Positions 10,901 through 25,900 of a DNA stretch of 64,000 nucleotides are shown here, piece by piece. Made by a program: the position numbers and the translations under genes. The notes under the pieces were generated by a model, which saw only the letters and a program-made list of their open reading frames with translations, was not told the DNA's origin and did not search any database. This DNA is from Hydractinia symbiolongicarpus. Its lineage: Eukaryota > Cnidaria > Hydrozoa > Anthoathecata > Hydractiniidae. How positions within the stretch are numbered: the stretch's first letter is position 1; each line of letters begins with the position of its first letter. The stretch lies in NCBI RefSeq assembly GCF_029227915.1, contig NC_079877.1, forward strand, positions 18,646,851 through 18,710,850, in the 5' to 3' direction.

Positions 10901-13900
10901 TTATCTTTTAAGAAACCTACTCGTAGTTTTATTGTCTGGGCGCGTATTTATATGAAAAGAGAATGTCCTAATAAAATGGACGCCTCCCTCCCGAGTATTT
11001 ATTTACATGAAGGTTGTCATAGTTACACGATATTGATTCGGTCAATCACAAGAAACATGCCGGCGATTCGTAAATACCTTGTATTTCGTCAATGTGTATT
11101 AAAAAAGCAGCCTTCAGGCCATCAATTTATTAGACTCAAATATATACGAGACGAACTGTTCGTAAAATAAGATGCACGTTGCTGGCACAATCCAGGTCGG
11201 ATGAGCAGTGGGGTAGTGGGTCCATTCAACATTTATTGGAACATGGTTATACACTGTTTACAGAGTTCGGGAAATTTACAATTACGCGACTTTAAAATAA
11301 AAGTAATCTCTTTTCTTGTACACACAATTTGCTTGTTGCAAATTTTATCCTCGAATTGTTTTGGTTCTCAACAAAAAGTTATCTTTTCCTCTGCTTTAAT
11401 ATAAAATATTTATTTGCACAGATCACCTAAAATTATACCGGTAAACCAGCACGATCTCATTTACTCGAAACGAGCGTCCTCTGTTTAACCAAGAACCCGT
11501 TTGCAACAAGCGAGATCTTGTTTTTTTAAGAACAACTTTTAAGGGCGTCTTGTAAAACAAGACGTCCTTGAGAATACCTTGACGTTCATGGCGATAGTTT
11601 TTTTTTTCGTTATGGATGTTTCCTTTACATAATTATTAATCTAGTATTCCATAATAGCTAGTCTAATAAATAATAATTGCTTACTTCGGATGAGTTTATT
11701 ATCTTCCAAAGGCTGTCCTGGAGAGCGTTGCAAAAGCTAAAATGAACGCAACAGAAACATAAAATGGCCATCTTTCCTAAAGAAATTTAAATAAAACAAA
11801 CATCTGCCTCACCTTTTCGATGAAATGCGTAAGTCTTGTTTGCTTTTCAGCTTGTTGCTCAATTTTGTGTTGTACAGCAGTTTGACCTGTTGCTTGAGAA
11901 TCATCCAGGTCTTGATAGAGAAGAGATATTGGATGTTCTGCCTGAATATTTTGTGCTAATTTTTGTTCTGAAAATCTATTCTTTGAAGGCACCTTTGCCT
12001 GTGGCCGTCTATGCGAAACATACGGGTTATTTGGAGGTGCCTTTTTCAACCAATCAATGCAACGATCAGACTTCAAATGTGTGTCATCGGTTAATTGATC
12101 AGATACATGCTTGAATTGACCTTGGTGGTAAGTTTGGGGGTCACGAAACGATTTATTTTTACTGTGCATGTCGTTTACAGAACATTGGAGTAGCGTAGGG
12201 AACGACTCACTATCTCGAATGTTCGGTTGCCGTATGTTTTGTTGAGAATTGTTTTCAGGCAACACAGCACTAATTGACTTTAGCTGATCTTGAGCAGGGA
12301 GTTTAGCACGATCTATGTGTCGACCAGGGTCACTGTTAAAACATTTAAGTAAGTTTTCAAAATGTGACTGAATAGAAGTGTTTTGTTCAGATGGTATCAT
12401 TAGTGATTTTAAAAACATATGATCATCATGAAAAGCCCCCAATTGTGAATAATTTTCGTGAACGCGAGCATTGATAGACCGTGTCGATTGGTGCCAATCA
12501 GGAATATGTTTTGGGGGGTGTTGAATATGATCGGTAGATAGCAATTCGCTTTGAAGCGTTGATGATAATTGATCTGAATTACGCTGCAACTGAAAAAAAG
12601 TTTAAAATGCGTATTTATTAAAAGAAACTAATAACAATAAAAAATAATAGTCATACTGCGGGTATATCTTTATTGTTTAAAAGTGATATAGTTTCCTTCC
12701 ATTGTTGTTCCATTGATTTAATACGATTCATCAGTTCTCCTCTAAAAAGTAAATTGATATTACAATGACAAAGGACTGACAAAAATCTCCAAAATAATAT
12801 ATGATGGATAATCACTTGAAAACAACCTTTGAGAGTGCCACAATCGTTCAGCTGTTGTTAGCTCAGAAATTCTATTCTCGGCGTGATTTAACCTAAAAAT
12901 ATGATATTATTATATTAAAACTAGTCGACAGGTAAAAAAGAAACAAAAAAGATTCGTCATTTGAATTTTAATAACGTCAGCACGTCTTTCACTTTTTATT
13001 TTTTCAATTGTTTTTTCAATCTTATCGTCCACGTCTTTCACTTTTTATCTATTTAATTGTTTTTTCAATCTTATCGTCAGCTCTTCTAAGAATTTCACTT
13101 TGGGGTTGATTTTCCAAGTACTTCGAATTTTCGTATCCTAATGAAGCGATTTCACATATCTTTTTAAGTCCAAGACCCATTCTTGGTGGCAATGACAACA
13201 GTGATCTTTCATCGTCATTGACCCGATGATCACAAGTGATGACAGGAATAAGCTGATGTCTAATCATTTCTTTAACAGATTGTAAATAAATATCCATACC
13301 AGCTATTGTTCTAATGAAATACGAAAATCGGTGTTGATATCCAGTAACAAAACACGAATATACTGCTTGTGGTTGTGTTAACGGGATTCTCATTACCTTG
13401 AAGGTTATTAAAGCTAGTTGTCATCATGCTTTTACAATATTCAGTTTTGTACTCTTGACTCCACTACTCCCAGATAACTTTCTTCTCTTGTCGAGATTTG
13501 TATATTAGTACGTCTAAATACTTCTTTCGCTTCGTTGTGATACTGTTCTTTCACTATAAACCATTATTCTGATGATGGCCTTTGGAATGTTAGGTCGAAA
13601 TATCAATTTTAAAAGAAACTTTTTTGACTCTGTTACTTTTTAATAATGTATAAGCTCCTGGTTATATTATTTACTATCGACCATGATTTTTTGGGGTGTG
13701 GATAATATTTAAATAATTGGACCAACGGTTGTTATGGAGTTCCACCATCTCACCACAGCTGTTTTGTCATCGGCAAAATCCACCATGTCATCCTGTACAG
13801 TGATTTTTGAAGGTATCGTGTCAAGCAACGGTGTTATACCAAGGTTGACGCGTATATAGCTATACCAAGTGAATCTCCCTGTCGTTCCGTCCTTTGATTT

Positions 13901-16900
13901 CAATTGGATTCCACCAATTACAAATAACCTTCCTTGTGAGCTGTAGCAGTTGGTAACAGATGTTACAAATATCGGGCATAATATTCAAAATTATGTAGAA
14001 GAGCTTGTTTGTTGATGATATTGAATGCGTTAGATGCATCTGCAAGTATTACGGCTTCTGACTCTTTATTTGCAAACATCTGACGCATCACATGGATGGC
14101 TAATATACTTTCTTGCCCGAACTCATTTGCACTCTGCTACATACTTGAATTACGTCCTTCTTCAATACTGCCATCACGACATATTCACAAATTTTCCGCA
14201 ACACTTCCCCTACACCAATGGATCGTACAACTGGTCTTTTATCTAACCGTACCAGTCTACAAGCTAAGAAACCCTTCAATGTTTCGTCTGTAATTTAACA
14301 TGCACACATCCTTTTCACAACATTCGCCATAGCAACTCTTAAATCTCTTTAATTTTCACCGTAAAGTTTTGATTTGAGTGGTCTTCTCCAACCAACCGCA
14401 TCCATGCCTGATGACCCAGATCCCCCTTTAGTTTATTAGATTTCAATTAATATTTTTACAACATTGAGTGACACGACACAACAGAGAACTAGAAAAATGA
14501 TTTAACAGTTCAACTTGATGAATAATGTATGATGACGTACTACTTAACTACTTTAAAGCGCTAGACGATTGAAGCAATCACTTCGCTGACAGTGATGTTG
14601 CTGTCTATGGAATTTTCAATTGTTTCATGTGTCTTTTTGTTGCGAACGCAGATACCAATTGCTCTGCAAAAGGCGGACGAAACTTTTCTTCGTATCCACG
14701 CTGTCGTAATTTGTATATTCGTTTTTCTTTTTTCAGATATTAGCTCCGACAGGCGTGAGAAAAACTTCTGACACTCACGTCCCATACCGTAGTAGCAGAA
14801 AATACAAGGGTTGTACTTCCACCATGTTCAATTTGTACAACCCTATCGTTACAGGCTTCCTCCTTCTTTTTTTCATTTTGCCCAGTATGATTTCGTGAGT
14901 TCTTGGTTCGCATGTCGTTTAGCTAATGGATTGAACACCACGTCAAAGAATGCCATTTTACCTGCTTGCTAAACACCTCTCACACAAACATCCAATCGCC
15001 TTTCGTCTCCGACAATAGCTGTTTTCTGATCGTATTGTTCTCCCAACAGAGGTATAAATTCTGGCAGAAACTGGAGTAAAAGTTACATTACGCTTAGGCG
15101 ATACAATAATTGCTGTTCCATTTGTAAACTTTGAAAGGTGACCTGAGTTGTAAAGATATGTATCGTCTTCCAGTTGAAGCTTTTAATATATGAAGTTCAT
15201 TGCCCATAATTTTTGTTTCTTGCATCATCATTGCTGTTAAATTATATTAAACGAAATCGCCCGCTAAACTTAATTTTATTCAAATCACTATTTAAGCTTT
15301 GATAGTTAAAAGTTGCGAAATTCTTGTGTGTATACTTTATAATTGTCGATTCTTAGCTTTTTATACTAATCACGTTTCTCAAATTGGATATTTTTTAAAA
15401 TTGAAATTTTTTTGATGTTTTGCCTTTAAAATCATATTCAGCATCATTGAATTGGTGCGTGAATAAATTTTTAACATAATCCGACATGTGAAAGTGCTGT
15501 TTTGGTGGTATTAATGTTACGGTCAAAGTCTTCTTAATTTTTGACTTGTACTACAAAGCCTCGGTTGCAAGCACAGATCAATTAGTACAAAATTAAAAAA
15601 CCTGTTATAAGAGGTTGTTTGTTTGCTGTATGAATCTGAAGAGGTAACATTTTATTAAATTTCAGGTGAGGATTTCAAAAATCGCATTTATTTTGTTTGA
15701 AATAGTTAAGAAATAGCAGCGGTACATCAAAGAAAACTAATTCAGGAAAGGTGTATTAATAAGTCATAATCATAATTAAATTATTGACGTCAAACTATTG
15801 TATTTACGTCAACATAGTGCTAATTTGCAGGCAGACAGTCATTATTATAAGGCGATTTGATATTGTTTTTTTAACAACATCTTAGTCAAAAAGTAAAACA
15901 ATTTAATGTAAATCAAGTTTTGACCCACATATTATCGTATTCTACTTGCTTCTGCACCAACAGCTCATCTTTTCGTTTGATATCCTATAAACAGCATTTA
16001 AAAGAAGTCTGCATTTTGTTTTCATCCAGTAAAGTGTAAATCAATAGAACCTACCCACCGATTGGAATCGATGTTTTTGTTCTTCTAAGTTCTTTCTATG
16101 CTGTTCCAACAACTCGTTAATCTAAAAATTATTATTTTGCGGGTATTTTTTTCTAATAGCATGTTTAACACGCCTTGCAAGTAGCATCAATACCTTCTTC
16201 TTCTGAGCCTGTCTAAGATCATTTTCAGTGCAAGCTATTTGCTTCTGGATCTCGAAAATCTGCATGTTGAACTAATAGAGAATAAGAAAATCACATAACA
16301 ATGAAGACAGCATATTTTTCGCGTTGAAACCTAAAGGCCAAGGACATACACTTGTCTAATATCATTACATATATTCCATAATACAGTTATAATTTTTCTA
16401 CAATATACTTAAAATTTGTTATAATATCGTTATAATTTCATTTGATTTCATATAATCGTTGCCACAACAACGCTAGCAGATAATAGATAATCGTTGCCAC
16501 AACAACGCTAGCAGATAATAGATCTATTGTCACACAAAGAAAAGGCATTAGAAACCAGATCATCAATATTATTAAAATCATTTAATAATTTGATTTTATT
16601 CAAATATTATAGCCATGCAGCAAATTTTGAGGCTAAGACGCACATGCCAGATGTTGAAATTATACATTTTATAGCTATATTATAAAAAATTATAAGAAAT
16701 TATGACCATATTTTAAACATTTTAGTGATATTATACAAGTGTATCAGGCCCTTAATACAAATTTCACAAAATGTAATAAAAAAACAGGGGTGAAATATTA
16801 TGTTGAGCTTAACATCACGTGAACTTGTTTATATACGCGTCAATTGTTTCGCTGACATTACACAGCGCAAGTTACTTCGTGATGATGTCACTCAAATATA

Positions 16901-19900
16901 TTATTATCTTAGCAATTTTACCTCTTTTTCTAAATACCACCTAGTTTCTGAATCTTGTGTAGTTTTTAAAGCGTCGAATTTGGACTTAAGCAACGTCAAC
17001 TCCATTGCTTGTGTTTTCTTAATGAAAAGAGTTTCAATAATAATAATAATAAAAAAAAACGTACCAACGCCAAGTTTTTAGAAAATTATAAATAAAATTT
17101 ACAATAAAACAGAATAATTATTTGAACCTTTTCCTTTTGAACTGTATGTAACTCTATCATGAGGTGATGATTTTCTTGTTCCTTCACAGACAGAGCACTT
17201 TGTAATTCCTAGTATTATAAACGCAAATTTAAAACTCGGCGAAGTTTTTTTCGAGTTAGTGGGATAATGTAATGGACACTTATGGACACTTTTTAGTTAT
17301 CAATATTACTTATTTTTTATGTTTAAGAAGCCTAACCTAAAACTTCGTTTTGCTTGAAAAGAGCCATTTTGTGGAACTTCTTAAAATTTCTACACATAAG
17401 GTATGGGTTGGTACAAAAATTAATAAAAATTACCTCAATTTCCTTTTGCACCTTCTCAAGACAAGACTAAAGAATAATATATGCATTTTAAAGTCTGTCT
17501 CGGTCAATCGGAAAGACGCTTTTCTGCAAATATATTCGCTTTACTCAGCGCTTGCACAGAACAGTTGGGTTGACAGGTACGGCGTTTCAACCTAGCAAAA
17601 CATCATCCTAGTCTAGTGTTTAGGCATGCCCAGTTGATCCCAAATGAGTCACTTTGGCCAGGCGACTTTACTTTAGGCATAAAAAATTAGGCCTTGATTT
17701 AATTGGTCGATTGATAAAGAATTAGTTGGGGAAACGAAAACTTTGGCGAGTGACGAATTAAGCTATTTGGGCTTTTTTTGAAAATAGAATTATATTTACT
17801 AAGAGCTACAAAATCCGATATCTAACGTGTTCATTCTTCAATTATAACGCTTGATCAAATTTATTTTCGATTTTTGACTGATACGTTAGTATTATTAAAT
17901 TTTTTTTAAACTCTTTCTCTCTCCCCGCCTTTTTTAATTAATTGTTATCACAGTTGTGACGTAACTATCTTCCAACTCTCTTTATTTACATATAGACGAA
18001 AGCCGTGTTAGCAGCGAGTGCGGATAAACTAACGAAAACTTTTAGAAATAGCTCAGGTACCAGCCTAAAAAACATATAAACAATTTTCTGGATTTATGCA
18101 GGTTGGTAGTATAGTAATTAAGTACCTTAAGATCTACGATGCGATCTTTATAATCCCTTTCTTCTTGTGCCATCTTATCTTCAAGGTGTTTATTTTCCAA
18201 CTTCAATTCTGCAGTGTTCTAACAAAAAACAACAACATGATTTAACTCAAAATTTAAATTTCCAGGGAATAATTTTGCTGAAACTTCATTTCATCCAGTA
18301 AATGGGATTATACTGACCACCAATTGACAGGGCAAGGAAATGAACAAAAATACAGCGTGCATTAAAATACATTTGTAAACCTACACCTTTTCGAGAATTT
18401 TCAATAAATCATTTTTTTCTTGAAGAATAAATTCTTTTCCCATAAGTGATTGTTTAGCTTTTAAAATCTGTCCTTTCTCTTTTTCCATTGTTAGATTGGC
18501 ATTCTGCAGTTCTTCGATTTGTTTTTTCAATGACAGCTTCTCTTGTTCAGCGTGATCACTCTACCAAAAAGACGAAAATACAGTATTGGTAATTAGCGAT
18601 AAAGAAAAAGTCCTTTGCACTTTCCGAACATCCCGCAAAAACCCTAACAAATTTACGTTAAAATGGGCTTTGGCTCTGAACTATCCTTGACAGATCACTT
18701 TCTTTTAAACTCCGTGAGTTGTAGTTTGAAACATTCATTGAGAATATCAAATCCCGATTTTATATTATCACTCTTTAATTCAAACTAGAACAGAACGTAT
18801 TTATTTCAATTTTTGTTTGTTGAAAGGCTTCATTGATTTGCTAAAATAAGCACAGGAAGGAAAAAATACCTTAATTCACTTAAATTTCGTGCACATCTAA
18901 TTTCTGCGCTTTTTGCCGCGAAAATGTATTTGTTATCGTTCACTTACTAAATCTGTTAAGCATGGCTAACAAACCATTCGAGAAAGAATTATATAGAAGT
19001 AACCTTTTCGTTTTAAACAGACTTAGACCCAGACGCCAGGTTGGGTTGTTTTGATTCTATTATGGATAAATTTCACTGCCCGAGCAGAAAACGATATAAG
19101 AAACGAGGCCTGTGCGTCTGGTCAAGCCCTTGTTTCTTAGTTCATCTGTTTATTTTGCTACCCCCGACGAGCTCTCACCTCTAAGTCCATTATAGAAAAA
19201 TGATCACTTGAGGGGGGGGATCCTACAGTTACACTAGGGGAGAGCAACTTTGCCTTGACAAGTAATCCTACCACCGAAAGTTCAGTAGTATAGCTACCAG
19301 TGCTGTCACCCGCACACTTGCATAATCCCTTTACGATACACTCGACCATGGACTCACCTGAAGGAATCACAGTGGAACTCGCACCTGCGTACGTACTTCC
19401 TTCAAACTTGGAATGACATGGAATGACATTACATAATGCTAAGATAACCGCACTGTGGAAGTTTTACCGAATTAACCTACTGCGATACTGACTGCATCAT
19501 TATGAAATAAAATGTATTAAAGTGAAGCCTCTATCCTTCATGCACATTATAGCGACTGTTTGCGCTGTCCATACACGCTGGCTCGGTCATCAGCCTAGTT
19601 TTCTATTTATCCAGATTACCTCTAGGTGCGCCTTCTCTTATGTCTCCATCACGAGTCATCTACCTTGTTCAATATTCGCTACTCACAAACTGTACATTAC
19701 CTCACTTACCCGAGGCGCTGTAGTTTTCCTAACTTATAAAATCTCACCATTACAGGGGCCCTTTACCTCCCAATTATAATTACCCATACAATCACGTGAC
19801 TTAGTCTTCTTTAGCAATGAAAAAGCACATTTCTTCCTTTTTAAACCTCCTTGCACCAGAATATTAGTTTCGCAGAATTTGTTTTTGCGAACTAAGATAA

Positions 19901-22900
19901 TTAGGGAAAGTTTCGCGTAAGATATGTTCGCGAATCAAATCAGAGAAAGAATAATTAATTGCCAATTTTTAAGTAAGTTTTACTTTTTCGTCTATATTCA
20001 TTATCACCAGGGTTAAAAACTACAAAATACAATTATTTATCATCGAATATCAAAATCTTCTTTCTTCTTCACTGTTTAATCCCAATACCCAATCTTTATC
20101 ATCGTCATCGCTATCGGCGCGTTCTGTTGTAGGGTATTGCGTTGGTTTAAATGTGAAGATTTTAAGGTCTGACTCTTTTTCTAAGGGGTCAACGTTGAAA
20201 ATAAATCCAAAGACTGGAGTGATAAACCCTTATTTTCTATCGCATCGGAGATTCCAGCCTACTTCTATCCATTAGCTATTATCTCTTTTCCTTCCTCAGA
20301 AGTATAGAAATTATAAAGCTGGCTACAGTGGCTTTAGTGTAGAAAGCAAGAACTTGAGACCTATCTCTTCCCAAACAAAAATATTTGTGTAACATTTTTT
20401 TTCTTTAATGCTTAACAAAAATGTTATCACATATAAATCCAATGAAAAAAATATATTCGCGGAGAAAATTCGCGAAAGAAACGACAATTCAGCTAGTTTG
20501 ATAAGTTTCGCGGAAGAAATTTTCGCGAATTACGGCCAAATTAGCGAAAGTTTCTTCTCGCAAAAATGTCTTCCCCTAAAGTATCACGCACATTTGGTGT
20601 AAGCTTGGGTGGAGATTTCCTGCCTACTCAGCTGATCTACTTAGGCAAAATCAATCGCAACCAGCCAATGTATTCTTTCCGGCCTGAATTTCATGCGACT
20701 CAAACACCAAATCATTGGGCAAACAAAGAAACAAGTGTCCTTAAGATTCCTTATGTCAAGCGAGTAAAGAAAAGGATTTTTTTTCTTATAAGACCAACAA
20801 TAGCTATTGATAGCAGATGTATTTAAAGGTCATTGGACTGATTCTGTCGTCAAATCAAACAGAAAAATAAGCGCCATTCATAACATCACATTTTTTAACC
20901 TTTCGATTTATCAATCAACAGAAGCTGTAAATTTTATTTACAACGAGAAACTCAATCCTGGCACCCAAGAAATCGAAAAACAACTGAAGGATAGTAAACA
21001 AGCACATGAAATAAAGGTTGATAAACGCATAATTATTATGCGTTTATCAACCACTATGAAGCCACTACATGCTAATTGGGTTGTATCGTTTTATGATTAC
21101 ATAAAAAATCATAGCGAAATCGTCTTGGTAGTTGGAGGAAGTCAAATATTTGGTCGATATCCACAATAACGACAAAGCATGAAAGTGATCCTTTTTGAAT
21201 TGCATTAATATCTTATTTTTTCGTTACCTTTTGACTCTTAGTTCTAGGAAAAAGCAAAACTGCCCTGCATGAAAATTAAATGCACGAAAATTGACTGAAT
21301 TAAGGTATATGATTGCATAGATTTGAAATGACGTACAAATGCTTTATGCTCCAGTTCCATATTGCGTATTTTCTCCTGTTCTTTTTCAAAGGCTTGCACT
21401 GCTTTTGAAAGATCTTGTTCGAAAGTATGCAATACCTTTTAAGAAAGAAATCAGAAATAAAGTCAATGTGTGCTTATAAAAATAAACGCTAAATATTATA
21501 TGCCTGGTGATAACACTTAACATTCTAAGCATTCATCTTTTAGGTAAGCGTACTTGTTCATGTGTCCATTGGGCTGTTTGAAGGTCATTTCTTTCTTGAT
21601 TCAATTTGGCAATTAAATTTAATTTTACACTTTCTTGTCGTTTCCATCCATCAACAACACCGGCTAGAGTCTGTAAAGAATATAGTGGGACAAATATAGC
21701 GAATAAAAGTTTGATACCAAGCATGTATGTCATAGTACAGTAGAGTCTCCATAACTCGAACGGCCAGGAAAAAGAAACCGTTCGAGTTAAGGAGACGCTC
21801 GAATAGTAGAGGTTTTCAAGTTTTTTCAAAATTTTTCCCTTATTTGCCTACCAGATGAACAAAAACAGTATATTAAGTACGTAGTCTTACTTATTGGGGG
21901 TTCTGGGTTGGTGAAATACAAAAACAGAGCGTTTTAGTTGCTTTTTACTCAAATTTTTTTAAAAAAAATCAGTTATAATTGATTGTTTACAAGTATCATC
22001 ATAATCTCGTTTGATGTTTTTATTCAAGTCCTTAAGGGAAGCCAACATTTCTTCCCCAAACTTCGAGAAAACGCTTAGGTCCTCAAGGACGGTGATTGCT
22101 GAACGCACTTGTTCAGCCGTCGGTCTTGAAAGATTATCCTCATCCTTATCATCGTCATCTTCTTCATCCTATTCATTTTCCTCATCTTGAGTTCCAGTGA
22201 TATCAGCAATGATGTCAGCAGTTTTTAGACTTGTATGGGATGTGCTCACTTTATCGAAATCAATGAAATCCTCAACTGACATGGTAGAATCGATATGGTC
22301 AGGCAAACTTCGTTTTATGTACGAAAGATCAGCATCGAGGGTCGGGATTGGGTCCTCTTCTAACTCGCTACTGGCAAGTTCTTTGAATGGATCGTCATCT
22401 TTCTTGACGAAGAAACGAAGTTCTTCAGCATCCTTCTAGGAAATTCCGGATTTCCGAAAACAGTTGGTAAAGGTTTGGTTGTCAATATCGTCCCACGCTT
22501 TTCTAAGCATGAACATAGCAGCAAGAATCGAGAACTTCGGGATAGAGACTTTTTCATTCAATACTTTTATCAACTTGCGGACTGCTAACGATCGATACTT
22601 CTCATTCAGTGCACGAATGATTCCTTGGTTCATAGGTTGAGTATGCGACGTTGTATTCGGAGGAAGGAAGATTAATTCTACCAATTCCAGCTTTTCGACA
22701 TAAGGATGAGCGGTGCAATTGTCAACAATCAGAGCAATTTTTCGTTTAGAGACAGAAAATTTTCGATCAAGCTCGCGTACCCATTCTTCGAACAGCTCTC
22801 CAGACATCCAGCTCTTTTTTTGCGAACGGTATCGACAGGGTAGTGTTTTGACACCTTTAAAGCAACGAGGTTTGGCATACTTTCCGATTACAAACATTGG

Positions 22901-25900
22901 TAAGCGCTCTCCTAAGGCATTGCCAGCAGCTAACCCAGTAAGCCTCACTTTACTATGCTTTCCTCCAGAGCACTTTTCACCTTTCATGCGCAGAGATTTA
23001 TTTGGAAGGCATTGGAAGAAGAGCCCGAATTCGTCCGCATTGAAAATGTTTTCCAAAGGATAGCGGGACAAAATGGTTGGTAAGGTTGTCTCTGACCATG
23101 GTGCTGTCATCTCCTCAGTGACAGACGGCGATGGTTTTGAAGGATACGCCATACCTGAAAATATAAGATAAGAAAAATGTGTATCTCCGTTGTTGTGTCA
23201 AGTGTGATTAGAGCTTTAAGCTTTGCTTGATTCGAATATAAAAGATTCGACTTTTCTAAATTTGTTTACTTTGCATTCGGAACAAAATTTTAAAAAAAGT
23301 ATGTCTTTTATTTTTTGGCTTGTTTGAATTCCATGGCATCCATGATGCCATGGAAGTCAAACAAGTCAAAAAATTAAAAGACATTATTTGCTGCAAGGAA
23401 CTTCCCATCATTCGGCTTCTTACTTACGAAATCAAACGCTTTTGTAATCGGTTATCATGCTTAGAAAAGTAACTGGACACCCTAGACGAATTTTATGGTT
23501 TTATGGAACCGACAAATAAAATGGATAAATATGCAGTTGCAGTCAAGAAAAATGATGCAGAAGTCATAGGTCACCTACCCCTCGGGAAGTCCGGCCGTTT
23601 TGCAAAAGTCATTTTTTATTTTCTTAAGAATGACAGCTTCAATGTTTGCAAAATAACAATTACTGGAAAGTCATTAAATGCTGGTGATGGTTTGGGGATG
23701 AAAGTTCCATGCAAGTTATCCTTCATCTCAGAAAAAAAGTCTATTGATATTTTGCAAAGACAACTACCAAAGTTATTGTAATATTCATAAGATTTATATA
23801 AATTTAAATATAAAAGTATGTTTAACCAACCTGGTTTTCCATTTAGCTAGCCACCCTTGTGAAGCTTGAAACGACTCAACACCCAGTTCTTCTGCGAACT
23901 CAAGAGCTTTCTCCTTCAGAATCACTCCACTTATCGGAATATTTTCGCTTCTCATCACAAGTAGCCACTTATGAACAGCCTTATTCACATCTTCAAATTT
24001 TTCATGTTTTGATCTCTTAGAGATTAACCCTTTGTTAAACTGTTTAAAGATTTCTTCCTGATTTTTTTTCCACGTCGACAATGTGCTTGAAGGAATATTG
24101 AAAGCTTTTGCAACATCCTTTGGAGCAGTTCCTTTTTCAAGCTCTTTCAGGGCACTGCATTTTATTATACAGGACTTGTTATCGGCTCTACTTCTTTTTG
24201 ACCCTGCGACAGACGCCATTGTCAGATTGCTATGAAATTCTGTTTTTGAAAATTGGTTGAGAAAGCATGGTCGTTCGAAACACAAACAAAACATTCGAAC
24301 GTAAACATTAAAATATGAAAATGATAAAGAGTTTAGTGATCAGGAAAACAATCAATTTTTTTCAAAATGCCACAAAATTCGAGTTATGGAGTCAAAAACC
24401 TTCAAGGGACAAAATAATCTGTTCGTCTTAAGGGAACATTCGAGTTATGGAGGTTCGAGTAGAGGTTTTTTTATAAGAGTTTATTAGGAAATTTTCACGG
24501 TGCCAACGAATTTGTTCGAGTTAAGGAGACGTTCGAGTAATAGAGGTTCGAGTTATGGAGACTCTACTGTACCACTATACTGCTACTAAATTTCCTAACT
24601 TTTGTTAACTAATTGCATTGAAATTTCATCACATTATTAGCTTTCATAAATTTCCAGTTGGTAGACCACCCTGTAACAACTAATTTCTAGCGTATATCAT
24701 AAAACAAGCAATATCTTCTACCTTATCCAAACAACTAATTTCTAGCGTATATCATAAAACAAGCAATATCTTCTACCTTATCCAGTTGATTGATCATTAC
24801 TTCTTTCTTTTTTTCTGCTGATATAGCAACGGCTAGTTGCTCTTGACATTCCAACAACTAAATGTGTACGCCATATCACTTATCATTCATGTATTATTTT
24901 TTGTTAATAAAAAAGGTTTATTAGAAGACTAGTCGAAATGGCCCGTGAAAAAATCCACTAAGACAGGAGAACAATAGAAAAGAGAACTGTGCCTTGAATT
25001 TTGACGACGTCAGCAAGGACCCGTCAAGATCCAAAATGTACAGTCTCTGTATTATTATATAGATTATGTGATGCTTTTGGAGTTTAATATTACTGTGTGT
25101 AATTACCGATCTATTATAACATTTTTAGGATTATTATCACTGTCTAAATTAACATTTTTTTCTCTGAAAAAATATCAGTAAAAACGTGAAATGTTTCATA
25201 CTACATGTAATATTTTTAACCCTTTTTCCAAAAAATTATTACGATGACAAAGGTTTTGGCATAACCTTCGGAATCTAGGGAATATTCATAAGCTTCACAA
25301 ACCGAACAAAACTTACTTTATCTTGAAGCTCATGAATATGTTCTTCACAATGCTAAAATAATTATTAAAGCATTTTGGTTGTCAAAAATGATTATAACAA
25401 TATTCTAAAACTTTGAACACCAACTCAATTCTAAAACACACCTGTAGGTCTACCTGCAGTTAGGTGCAACTATACAAATAGAAAAAACACACTGAAATTT
25501 AATATTTACTATACTTTTCTTCTGAAGCGTTCTTTTTCAATATTTTCTTTCAATATCGTATTTTCTGCTACAATCGAAGAATCAAGTACAGATATATGGT
25601 GCGAGACTTTCATAAACATGTTACTGTTCGCTGACGAAATTAATATTCCATTTTCATCCATCTAAAAGAAAACGTACTGTATCTTTAAAGCACATTTTAC
25701 TGGAGTGTATTGTATAGGCATTTTCAAGGGATAACGACAACTTTTTGCAAAGACTAGAATATGGCTTTAGCACAAAATTAAAATTAAAAAATAACATTAG
25801 TTTGGTTTATTATTCAATAATTACACTAGATCGTTTATTACTCAATGGCGTAATTACACTCGACGTTTATTATTTCATTGGATAATTAAACTGGTCCGTC

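Larger units (their letters stand above)
21738..24569 (-). mobile_element. Tigger/pogo-like DNA transposon with TA target site
   Basis: Ends are inverted copies of CAGTAGAGTCTCCATAACTC (21738 on, and the complement ending at 24569). Each is flanked by TA (21736-21737 and 24570-24571), the tc1/mariner-pogo target duplication. Sub-terminal GTTCGAGTTAAGGAGACG repeats occur at both ends. The interior encodes a transposase in two parts on the minus strand and an antisense HIRAN pseudogene. It sits in the centrobin intron between exons 24857-24777 and 21670-21554. Confidence 0.85.
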
